In this document: in pieces, positions 10,574 to 17,583 of the stretch | How positions within the stretch are numbered: position 1 is the stretch's first letter | Layout: every line of letters begins with the position of its first letter | From: an uncultured Clostridia bacterium | GTDB taxonomy: Bacteria; Bacillota; Clostridia; Oscillospirales; CAG-272 | DNA length: 64,000 nt | Assembly (NCBI GenBank): GCA_944381115.1 | Contig: CALWJV010000016.1 | Location: forward strand, 131,307-195,306 | Direction: 5' to 3' | Position numbers and translations under genes: made by a program | The notes under the pieces: generated by a model | What the model was told of the DNA's origin: nothing | What the model saw: only the letters and a program-made list of their open reading frames with translations | Database searches by the model: none

Positions 10574-10602
10574 TTGACAAAAATTTTGTAATAGTATAAA
10601 AT
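10574..10602 (+). promoter_or_regulatory. Promoter for the DUF1292 gene
   Basis: TTGACA at 10574-10579, then a 17-base spacer and TAAAAT at 10597-10602. An overlapping TATAAT at 10602-10607 would have too long a spacer. The leader is about 45 bases. Confidence 0.65.
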
Positions 10603-10650
10603 ATAATTGAGAACAGAAAAATCAAAATAATTATTCACGGAGGCAGACAA

Positions 10651-10950
10651 ATGGCAGATGAAAAGAATTTACCCATTGATGATGAAGAAGAAGTTGAAAT
10701 ATATACATTAACCGATGAAGACGGTACGGAAACGGAATTTGAACTTATCGGATCAAATGTTGTTGACGGAATTTCTTATGTAGCGCTTGCACCCCTTGAT
10801 GAAGATTCCGACGAATATGTAATACTCAGAATCAGCACAGATGAAAACGGCGAAGAAGTCTTTGAGACAATCGAAGATGATGACGAATTTGATAAAATCG
10901 CCGATATGTTCGATGATATGCTTTTCAATGAAGAAGACTACGACAATTGA
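10651..10950 (+). CDS. DUF1292 family small acidic protein (YrzB-like)
   Basis: A cytoplasmic 99-residue protein, strongly acidic, with a DEEEVEIYTLTDEDGTETEF beginning and YVALAPLDEDSDEYVILRI core typical of DUF1292. Function is unknown. In many Firmicutes members of this family sit beside yrzL/yrrK (ruvX), but that context is absent here; the gene stands alone with its own promoter and a GGAGG ribosome site (ACGGAGGCAG). It is followed by the probable 6S RNA gene. Confidence 0.85.
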   Translation: MADEKNLPIDDEEEVEIYTLTDEDGTETEFELIGSNVVDGISYVALAPLDEDSDEYVILRISTDENGEEVFETIEDDDEFDKIADMFDDMLFNEEDYDN

Positions 10951-11084
10951 TCATTTCGCATTTTAAAACTACTTAAAAATATGTATTAAAAATTTTTAAC
11001 AGTTTATCCCAAGTGTTTTTTTCCGGTAATATATTTCTTATAAAAGCAAAAAATAATAACGTAAGACGTTAAAAGCGAATTACG

Positions 11085-11310
11085 CTCCTGCATTGTAAAA
11101 GGTTTAATTTAAACCGACGCGTGATATGTTTTTTAAGTGGAACCTACAAGAATTAAAAGGAGTTCGGGTTCGCTCGTAGGAGTGCAGACCTCCTCACTCC
11201 CCCTGCTTTTGTCACGGGGAACAAGAGACGTTGGTAGCCCAAAGCGAGTGACAGAACACCGCCTTGCGAGAGCAGGGTTTTCATTAATTTCATACACGGC
11301 ATTGCGGGGA
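11085..11310 (+). ncRNA. ssrS: Probable 6S RNA
   Basis: A GC-rich island in AT-rich intergenic DNA with no credible reading frame. The ends pair into a closing stem: TCCTGCATTGT (11086-11096) against GCATTGCGGGG (11299-11309), with one mismatch and G-U pairs. Inside are several hairpins, including GGAGTG/CACTCC (about 11179-11200) and CCCTGC/GCAGGG (about 11202-11276) enclosing GTCAC/GTGAC. Length (about 225 bases), closing-stem sequence resembling UCCUG...CGGGG, and an immediately following strong terminator fit 6S RNA, which binds the sigma-A RNA polymerase holoenzyme. No covariance search was possible, so another structured RNA is not excluded. Confidence 0.55.
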
Positions 11311-11348
11311 ACCGGTGTTGCAATTATGCAGCACCGGTTTTTGTTTTT
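11310..11348 (+). terminator. Terminator of the probable 6S RNA
   Basis: Stem ACCGGTG/CACCGGT extended by TGC-A pairs in the loop, followed by TTTTTGTTTTT. Confidence 0.85.
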
Positions 11349-11519
11349 GGTTAAAAATACAGTTATCTGAATTTTGAATATTTTGGTTTTTTTAAATTTT
11401 TCAGTACATTCGATAATAACTGTCCCAGTTTATTTTTACTTTTGATTGGTACGTTAACAAAAGTATACGACGGAGCATATATTTTTATAAAGAAACCGAT
11501 TTTGAAAGGAAACAAAAGT

Positions 11520-11768
11520 ATGACAAAAAACGGACTTAAGCAACGTCTTCAATCACTAAGCGACAACGAACTTCGCACACTTATTTTATCAATTACTGCT
11601 GCGGCAGGGCTATCATCTGATTCCGTGCGGACGCTTACTGCAGATATACCTGCTCTCAGACGTAAACTTTCGGCTCTTGGCGATGGAGAAATTACAGCAT
11701 TACTTTCCGCAATAGGAACCCCTGAAGCAGAAAATGCAATAAAAAATTTAAACAGTAAAAAATATTAA
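11520..11768 (+). CDS. Small helical protein of unknown function (first of a trio)
   Basis: 82 residues, beginning MTKNGLKQRLQSLSDNELR. I chose the ATG at 11520 because GAAAGGAAAC lies just upstream; the longer frame from 11442 lacks a ribosome site. The protein is predicted to be all alpha-helical, with two similar halves: SLSDNELRTLI near residue 12 and ALGDGEITALLSAIG near 54. No signal peptide, cysteines or membrane segment. It runs with the next two genes (gaps 111 and 90 bases), which share the AALSALGSI/LGLLG style of helix. No family recognised. Confidence 0.7.
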   Translation: MTKNGLKQRLQSLSDNELRTLILSITAAAGLSSDSVRTLTADIPALRRKLSALGDGEITALLSAIGTPEAENAIKNLNSKKY

Positions 11769-11879
11769 AGAAAAAATATCAAGTGAAATGTACTTTAAAT
11801 CGTAAAAAATGTTTACTAAAATGAACTTTTGAAAAACAGTAAAATTTAATATATTACATTAATACACGAAAGGAGAAAA

Positions 11880-12263
11880 ATGGACAACGGTAAATTCAGC
11901 GATTTAAGTTCGCTGCTAAGTACTTTGAGCCAAAATCCGGCTGCACTTTCCGCACTTGGAAGTATAATGGAGAGCATAAATAAAAAAAACATTTCTCCGG
12001 ATCCACCGAAAACAGAAAACTTTGACGCGGGTAAATTACTTGGGCTTTTGGGAGCCGTAAACTCTTCCCGGGAAAATACATCCGGGAAAAGTTCATTCAG
12101 CCCTTTTGGAAGCAAAGAAGATGTAAAAAACCGTATAGCTCTGCTTAACGCCATCAACCCTTTTTTAAGCGAAAAACGCCGTCAAATTCTTGATCTTATA
12201 ATTAAGTTGTTAAAACTTTCCGAACTCGGCGAACTCGGAAAATTATTCAACGCATTGAATTAA
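11880..12263 (+). CDS. Small protein of unknown function (second of a trio)
   Basis: 127 residues. The first 30 form a Ser/Leu-rich helix (FSDLSSLLSTLSQNPAALSA). A Pro/Asn/Ser-rich linker follows, then a basic C-terminal helix pair (KNRIALLNAINPFLSEKRRQ, ending LIIKLLKLSELGELG). Proteins with this kind of LNAINPFLSEKRR tail occur in clostridial genomes as hypothetical proteins, often beside small spore- or envelope-related genes; that link is from memory, not shown here. The ATG at 11880 follows GAAAGGAG. No membrane segment or catalytic motif. Confidence 0.75.
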   Translation: MDNGKFSDLSSLLSTLSQNPAALSALGSIMESINKKNISPDPPKTENFDAGKLLGLLGAVNSSRENTSGKSSFSPFGSKEDVKNRIALLNAINPFLSEKRRQILDLIIKLLKLSELGELGKLFNALN

Positions 12264-12353
12264 TAAATACTTCCCCGTCCATTTAAAAATCAAGAGTTCA
12301 ATTATTAAAGCATAATAAAATTCCTTAAAAATTAATGAAAGGAAGGGAGATAA

Positions 12354-13061
12354 TTGTACACCCGAAGTTATCACAAAGACGAAAAAATTAAAAAAATTAC
12401 CTCTACACCTGAGGAATTTAATTTCGGAAGCTCTCAGGTCATGAATGAAGAAGATATTCCCGAAGGATATTCCGGAATGGCTGTTTTGCGCGAAAAAGAA
12501 GTTACTGTACAAAATTCCGGGTCGATTGACAACAACACTTGTGGTACGGTCGACAATATTGTTTCCGATAATTTTGAAGCAACACCAAAGCAACAAAGGC
12601 CTGTTCGCAGGTTTAAAGTTGCCACAAAATACCCTTCGGATCTTTGGAGTGCAGAAAAAAACAATTTAAATGAAAATCCACCCTCATGCTGCGAAAGTAA
12701 AACTGAAAAAGAATGCCCTGAAATTTGTCCGAATCCCACCCACATTGAAGAAAACTGTAACGATCAATATCAAGACAATTCATTTGAATGCAAAGACCTA
12801 CCAAAAGAAAAACATTTTAAAAAAACTCATTCTAACAGTTTTTTCAAACGCTCTCACATTTTTAAAGAACATAAAACCGGATCTTCAAAAAAGGATACCC
12901 GTGAATCAACATTTTTTAAGAAACCCTCGCTTTGCTTGAAAGAACGAAGTTTCTCAATTGAAGATCTTCTCCTCGGAGGACTTATTCTTCTCCTTCTTAA
13001 CGAGGGAGCAGATGACGATGTAATACTGATATTTGGGTTTCTGCTGTTTTCCGGGCTTTAA
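12354..13061 (+). CDS. Cys-containing protein with short hydrophobic C-terminal tail (third of a trio)
   Basis: 235 residues, probably starting at TTG 12354 after GAAAGGAAGGGAGATAA. The body is hydrophilic and low complexity. A cysteine cluster lies at about 111-145 (CCES, ECPEICPNP, ENCND, FECKD). Residues 150-200 are Lys/His/Phe-rich (repeated FFKR/FKEH/FFKK). The last 35 residues (FSIEDLLLGGLILLLLNEGA, then DDDVILIFGFLLFSGL) form two short hydrophobic helices split by an acidic turn. This tail is a pattern I recognise in small clostridial proteins of unknown function. It ends directly in a terminator and closes the trio. Confidence 0.72.
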   Translation: MYTRSYHKDEKIKKITSTPEEFNFGSSQVMNEEDIPEGYSGMAVLREKEVTVQNSGSIDNNTCGTVDNIVSDNFEATPKQQRPVRRFKVATKYPSDLWSAEKNNLNENPPSCCESKTEKECPEICPNPTHIEENCNDQYQDNSFECKDLPKEKHFKKTHSNSFFKRSHIFKEHKTGSSKKDTRESTFFKKPSLCLKERSFSIEDLLLGGLILLLLNEGADDDVILIFGFLLFSGL

Positions 13062-13098
13062 AAAACAGACATAAGATCTTATCCTATGTCTGTTTTTA
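13061..13098. terminator. Bidirectional terminator
   Basis: Stem AAAAACAGACATA (13061-13073) with TATGTCTGTTTTT (13085-13097), loop of 11 bases. It serves the trio on the plus strand and the LacI-type gene on the minus strand. Confidence 0.85.
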
Positions 13099-13162
13099 AT
13101 GTCTGTTATTGTACAAAAAATATATAATTTTTAAAGTATGATTTAAAAAACACATACACCGG

Positions 13163-14164
13163 TCAGTTTTCCGGCACTACCCTTTTTACAGATCCTTTTG
13201 ACAAAAATATCGGTTCAAGCATAACATAACTGTTCGGTGCACTGTTATAGTTCATTTTGTCAAGTATGATTTTGGCAACATTTTTACCTATTTCCTCTAA
13301 CGGTTGCAAGACGACTGAGAGCTCAGGTCTCATCGCTCTTGAAAGTTCTTCATTGTCAAATCCTATAAAAGAAACATCATTTGGTACTGTATATCCCATA
13401 TCATGCAACGCTATTATACTTCCGGTTGTTATATCGTTGTTTGTTGCAATTATAGCCGTTGGCCTGCGCTGTCCTTGCATAAGTTTCTGTGTAAGGGTGT
13501 AACCTGTCTGGACATCATACCTACCGTGTAAAACCATATTTTCGTCAACAAAAATATTATTTGCTACCATTGCCTCCGTATAACCTTTACGCCGCTCTTC
13601 GGCAGTATATATATCTGAATTTCCGCAGATTATTCCGATACGCCGGTGACCGTTACCAATAAGAAACTCTGTGGCATTATAAGTTGCTTTTTTATTATCT
13701 ATAAGAACAGCACTTTCTGATGAATCATTTATAATGCGGTCAATAAATACAATAGGCACTTTTAGGTCCTTTATGTCTTTGTTTTTAAGTTTATCCGGCA
13801 TAACAACAAGACCGTCAACCATTTTATCCAAAAGAAAAGCAAGTTTCTGCTTTTCCAGTTCAGGATTCGATCTGTAATCGCAAATAATAGTACTGTATCC
13901 ATGAGGCGTAAGTTCATTTTCAACATAAGAAATTATTTTTGTTGAAAATATATTATCAAGTTCAGGAATTAGTATTCCAACAGTCATGCTTTTATTAGTA
14001 CGAAGATTCCTTGCAATGGTGTTTGCTTTGAATCCAAGTTCCCTTATTGCGTTCTCAACAGAAATTTTATTTTTTTCTTTTAATTTTACGCCGTTTAAAT
14101 ATTTTGACACAGTTGCGGTGGATACTCCGGAAAGAGCCGCTACTTGCTTTATGGTCACTCCCAT
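13163..14164 (-). CDS. LacI/GalR family transcriptional regulator
   Basis: 333 residues. N-terminal helix-turn-helix (TIKQVAALSGVSTATVSKYL, residues 4-23) with hinge (LRTNKSMTVGILIPELDN), then a type I periplasmic-binding-like ligand domain (IIATNNDITTGSIIALHDMG; PNDVSFIGFDNEE). Ligand unknown; a sugar or purine is typical of the family. The start ATG at 14164 follows AAGGTG. No sugar genes adjoin it, so it may act at a distant site or on itself. It is followed on the minus strand by the terminator at 13061-13098. Confidence 0.92.
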   Translation of the reverse strand: MGVTIKQVAALSGVSTATVSKYLNGVKLKEKNKISVENAIRELGFKANTIARNLRTNKSMTVGILIPELDNIFSTKIISYVENELTPHGYSTIICDYRSNPELEKQKLAFLLDKMVDGLVVMPDKLKNKDIKDLKVPIVFIDRIINDSSESAVLIDNKKATYNATEFLIGNGHRRIGIICGNSDIYTAEERRKGYTEAMVANNIFVDENMVLHGRYDVQTGYTLTQKLMQGQRRPTAIIATNNDITTGSIIALHDMGYTVPNDVSFIGFDNEELSRAMRPELSVVLQPLEEIGKNVAKIILDKMNYNSAPNSYVMLEPIFLSKGSVKRVVPEN

Positions 14165-14194
14165 TTTTTCACCTTAAAATTATAAGTTTTTTTT

Positions 14195-14223
14195 ATTTTA
14201 ACACAAAATCACAAGTATGTCAA
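14195..14223 (-). promoter_or_regulatory. Promoter for the LacI-type regulator
   Basis: On the minus strand, TTGACA (14218-14223) and TAAAAT (14195-14200) with 17 bases between and TGTG just before the -10 box. Confidence 0.75.
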
Positions 14224-14274
14224 TATGCATATTTTAACATGTAAAGAATAACTTTTTCAAAATTATTTAAAAAC

Positions 14275-14330
14275 AAAAATCGGACACATCATGTTGAATT
14301 TTTCAATACGGTGTACCCGATTTATTTTTA
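14275..14330 (-). terminator. Terminator after the GGGtGRT gene
   Basis: On the minus strand, outer stem AAATCGG/CCGATTT with inner TTGAA/TTCAA, followed by TTGTTTTT. It ends the pfkA to GGGtGRT run. Confidence 0.7.
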
Positions 14331-14381
14331 TTTCAAAAAAGTTAAACTTAAAAAGCGTTAAACGCCCTACAAATTCTCTCC

Positions 14382-15380
14382 TTACTTATTTGCTTCTTCA
14401 ATTGCAACGGCAACGGCAACTGTTGCACCTACCATCGGGTTATTACCCATACCGATAAGTCCCATCATTTCAACGTGCGCAGGAACAGAAGAAGAACCTG
14501 CAAACTGGGCATCGGAATGCATACGTCCAAGGGTATCCGTCATACCGTAAGAAGCAGGTCCTGCCGCCATATTATCGGGGTGAAGCGTACGACCTGTTCC
14601 CCCTCCGGAAGCGACAGAAAAATACTTTAAGCCGTTTTCATTGCACCATTTTTTGTATGTGCCCGCAACGGGATGTTGGAATCTGGTAGGATTTGTTGAG
14701 TTACCGGTAATCGAAACTCCGACTTTTTCAAGTCTCATAATTGCGACACCTTCCGGAACATTATCAGCACCGTAACATTTTACGTCTGCACGCGGACCTT
14801 TGGAATAGGGAGTCTCTGACACAACTTTAACTTCTTCGGTATAAGGATCAAACCCTGTTTTTACGTATGTGAAACCGTTTATCCTGGAAATGATCATTGC
14901 AGCGTCTTTTCCGAGACCGTTGAGTATGACACGAAGCGGATTAACTCTTACTTTATTAGCGTTAAGGGCAATTTTGATAGCACCTTCGGCCGCGGCAAAA
15001 GATTCGTGACCTGCAAGGAAGCAGAAGCACTCTGTTTCATTTGAAAGAAGCATTGCACCGAGGTTACCGTGGCCAAGTCCGACTTTTCTGTTTTCGGCAA
15101 CGGATCCGGGAATACAGAATGCCTGCAGTCCTATACCAATAGCGGCAGCGGCATCAGAAGCCTTTTTACAGCCTTTCTTTATTGCGATAGCCGCACCTAC
15201 CGTATAAGCCCATTTTGCGTTTTCAAAACATATAGGCTGTGTTTCTTCTGTAATTTTGTAAGGGTCAATTCCTTTAGCATCACAAATTTCTTTACATTCT
15301 TCGATGGAGGAAATGCCGTATTCCTTAAGGACCGAGAGGATCTTTGCCTCACGTCTTTCATAACCTTCAAACTGTACCAT
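14382..15380 (-). CDS. GGGtGRT family protein
   Basis: 332 residues; belongs to the family named for its motif, seen here as ASGGGTGRTLHPDN (about residues 270-283). Biochemical role is not established. The protein is soluble with Gly-rich loops (GLGHGNLGAML, GLIGMGNNPMVGATVAVAVA) and several cysteines (KEICDA, PICFE, ETECFCFLAGHES). I start at the ATG at 15378-15380 (MVQFEGYERR) because TAAGGAGGAAAG lies directly upstream; an in-frame extension of 30 residues into the upstream gene has no ribosome site. It starts 19 bases after the stop of the NifU-like gene. The two are usually found together in anaerobes, which suggests a shared iron-sulphur-related task. Confidence 0.88.
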   Translation of the reverse strand: MVQFEGYERREAKILSVLKEYGISSIEECKEICDAKGIDPYKITEETQPICFENAKWAYTVGAAIAIKKGCKKASDAAAAIGIGLQAFCIPGSVAENRKVGLGHGNLGAMLLSNETECFCFLAGHESFAAAEGAIKIALNANKVRVNPLRVILNGLGKDAAMIISRINGFTYVKTGFDPYTEEVKVVSETPYSKGPRADVKCYGADNVPEGVAIMRLEKVGVSITGNSTNPTRFQHPVAGTYKKWCNENGLKYFSVASGGGTGRTLHPDNMAAGPASYGMTDTLGRMHSDAQFAGSSSVPAHVEMMGLIGMGNNPMVGATVAVAVAIEEANK

Positions 15381-15399
15381 TTTTCTTTCCTCCTTAAAA

Positions 15400-16116
15400 T
15401 TATTCCTTACGTGGGTCGATATATTTAACAGCCTCGCTGAAACGACCGTATGTGCCTTTGGATTTTTCATAAGCCTCGTTTGGTGTCATGCCTTTTTTAA
15501 TAAAATCTGTCATTTTTCCGAGAGAGACGAATTCGTAACCTATAACTTGATCATCTGCGTCAAGGGCCATTCTTGTGCAGTATCCTTCTGTCATCTCGAG
15601 GTAACGCACACCTTTTTCCTTAGTTCCGTACATTGTACCTACCATGGAACGCTCCCCTTTACCGAGATCCTCCATACCCGCACCTATTACAAGTCCGCCT
15701 TCGGAGAATGCAGATTGAGAACGTCCATAAACGATTTGGAGGAAAAGTTCTCTCATTGCCGTATTTATGGCATCACATACAAGGTCCGTATTAAGAGCCT
15801 CAAGAATTGTTTTGCCGGGTAAAATTTCGGCAGCCATGGCTGCTGAATGAGTCATACCTGAACATCCGATCGTTTCAACGAGTGCCTCTTGAATTACACC
15901 GTCTTTAACATTTAGTGAAAGTTTACATGCACCCTGCTGAGGAGCACACCAACCCACACCGTGTGTGTAAGCGGATATGTCCTTTATTTCTTTTGCCTTA
16001 ATCCACTTTCCTTCTTCCGGTATCGGCGATGGACCGTGATCCGGACCTTTTGCAACTTTGCACATACGCTGTACGTCTGCTGACATTGCGTATTGACATT
16101 CAAAATCTTTGCTCAT
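15400..16116 (-). CDS. NifU/SufU-like iron-sulphur scaffold family protein
   Basis: 238 residues. The central part carries NifU_N/SufU-like features: GWCAPQQGACKLSLNVKDGV (residues 55-74) and IGCSGMTHSAAMAAEIL (about 83-99), where the cysteine in the ETIGCSG loop matches the scaffold family. The family is normally 120-150 residues; this one has an added C-terminal region with GKGERSMVGTMYGTKEKGVR and a further cysteine (EGYCTRMAL). It likely binds a cluster or metal for the adjoining GGGtGRT protein. The pair is transcribed together, spacing 19 bases. The function of the pair is unknown. Confidence 0.83.
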   Translation of the reverse strand: MSKDFECQYAMSADVQRMCKVAKGPDHGPSPIPEEGKWIKAKEIKDISAYTHGVGWCAPQQGACKLSLNVKDGVIQEALVETIGCSGMTHSAAMAAEILPGKTILEALNTDLVCDAINTAMRELFLQIVYGRSQSAFSEGGLVIGAGMEDLGKGERSMVGTMYGTKEKGVRYLEMTEGYCTRMALDADDQVIGYEFVSLGKMTDFIKKGMTPNEAYEKSKGTYGRFSEAVKYIDPRKE

Positions 16117-16210
16117 ATTTTGTACTCCTTTATTGATTTGCGGAAACCCGCATTTTTAACATTATTTAATGCCGTTCAATCCGGCTTTGGCTTTAAAACC
16201 TTAAACGGTT

Positions 16211-17281
16211 TTACATCAGCGACATTGCCGAGTTATACATATCCAGCATTTCTTTTCTGCGGACTTCAGCCAATATTTCCATTTCGTGAATCTCCGAAGA
16301 TGCAAATCGGTCAAGATCTCCCTGCTTCAATTTGTTTTTATACATTTTATCAAGAGTAAGCGCAAAATTTATTTCATAGGTAACTATTTCCGCATTTCTT
16401 TCGCAAACAACTAGGTTTGATTTACCTTCAAGCAAAAGTTTAACGGCTGCACTTCCCATCATTGATGCCGCAAGTCTGTCACGAAGAGTCGGAGCACCGC
16501 CTCTTATAATATGGGCAAGACGGACAAAACGTGTTTCCACATTTGTGATCTCTTCTATACGCTTGGAAAGTCCTTCGCCGAACGGCTTGCCTTCTTCGTC
16601 TTTGACGCCTTCCGAAACTATAACAACAAAACTTCTTCTGCCTTCTTTTTTGGACTTTATTATCCTCTTCATCATTGCGTCTTCATCAAACGGAAATTCT
16701 TTTATTACGATACCTATTGCACCGACGGATATTCCCGCCTGCAACGCGATATACCCTGCATCACGCCCCATGACCTCGACTACCGAACAACGTGCATGAG
16801 ATTCACAGGTATCGCGAAGTCTGTCCACACACTCAAGGACAGTATTCATTGCAGTGTCGAATCCGACAGTATAGTCGGTTGCAGTTATATCATTGTCGAT
16901 AGTCCCGGTAAGGCCGATCGTCGGAATTCCGTGCGCAGAAAGATCTGTTGCTCCTCTGAATGTTCCGTCTCCGCCAATGGCGATTATTCCGTCGATTCCG
17001 TGCTCTTTGCATGTTTTAAGCGCCTTTTCCATTCCAGATGGTTCTTTAAATTCATTTGCCCTTGCTGTATAGAGCATTGTACCACCCTTACTTATAATAT
17101 TTGATACATCGCTTCCGGTAAGACGTACCAAATTACCGTCCATAAGTCCTTGATACCCTTCAAAAATACCGTAAGTTTCGACACCGGCTGCATTTGCAAC
17201 ACGTGTAACTGCACGAATGACCGCATTCATTCCCGGAGCGTCGCCGCCGGAGGTAAGGACACCTATTTTCTTAAATTCCAT
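16211..17281 (-). CDS. pfkA: ATP-dependent 6-phosphofructokinase
   Basis: Phosphorylates fructose 6-phosphate to fructose 1,6-bisphosphate in glycolysis. 356 residues. The nucleotide loop GGDGTF (103-108) has Gly at the position that separates ATP-using from PPi-using enzymes (Asp in the latter). The catalytic TGTIDND is at 125-131, substrate residues MGRDAGYIAL are present, and the start has SGGDAPGMNAVIRA. It is slightly longer than the 320-residue classic bacterial form, with a C-terminal helical extension. It reads toward the NifU-like gene about 95 bases away, so co-transcription is possible. Confidence 0.95.
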   Translation of the reverse strand: MEFKKIGVLTSGGDAPGMNAVIRAVTRVANAAGVETYGIFEGYQGLMDGNLVRLTGSDVSNIISKGGTMLYTARANEFKEPSGMEKALKTCKEHGIDGIIAIGGDGTFRGATDLSAHGIPTIGLTGTIDNDITATDYTVGFDTAMNTVLECVDRLRDTCESHARCSVVEVMGRDAGYIALQAGISVGAIGIVIKEFPFDEDAMMKRIIKSKKEGRRSFVVIVSEGVKDEEGKPFGEGLSKRIEEITNVETRFVRLAHIIRGGAPTLRDRLAASMMGSAAVKLLLEGKSNLVVCERNAEIVTYEINFALTLDKMYKNKLKQGDLDRFASSEIHEMEILAEVRRKEMLDMYNSAMSLM

Positions 17282-17583
17282 TTTCTGACCTCTCTATATG
17301 CTGATTTCAATGAATTAACAAATTTGTTTTTAGTTTTAAATAAACCATAATTTATCACTTATATTTTTATATTTTACTTAACGCTATACTTTTCATATTA
17401 TCCGTAAAAGCATTACAGATTATAACTCTCAAAATAATTATAATTGTATTTTCAAAAAAAGCAAGGGTTTTTTTATATATTTCAGATTTTTTTACAAATA
17501 TTCGCAAAAGTAACATAAACATTTCACATATTAAAGGTATAATAGGTATAAAAGATTAAAAAACTGCGAAAGGATAAACGTCT
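17282..17583. other. Divergent control region between pfkA and the HtrA-like gene
   Basis: 302 bases, very AT-rich. On the minus strand TTGCTT (17459-17464) and TATAAT (17437-17442), spacer 16, could drive pfkA. On the plus strand a TATAAT at 17538-17543 lacks a good -35 box and is followed by GAAAGGATAAAC for the GTG start at 17584. No riboswitch-like fold was recognised. Confidence 0.45.

Larger units (their letters stand above)
10951..11519. other. 569-base non-coding interval
   Basis: AT-rich flanks around the probable 6S RNA (11085-11310) and its terminator. The part after 11350 holds only a weak promoter-like pair (TTGATT at 11442, TATACG at 11464, spacer 16) before the next small gene. 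Nothing else recognised. Confidence 0.6.

Noticed and set aside
10392..10650. T-box leader for cysE-cysS
   Set aside because: Looked for the conserved T-box core sequence and a specifier stem on the minus strand; the leader is only about 60 bases and AT-rich.
11137..11370. 77-codon open frame on the plus strand
   Set aside because: It crosses the structured RNA and its terminator, has no ribosome site, and its composition follows RNA stems rather than coding bias.
16511..17104. 197-codon plus-strand frame opposite pfkA
   Set aside because: Shadow of pfkA, no ribosome site and no recognisable domain.
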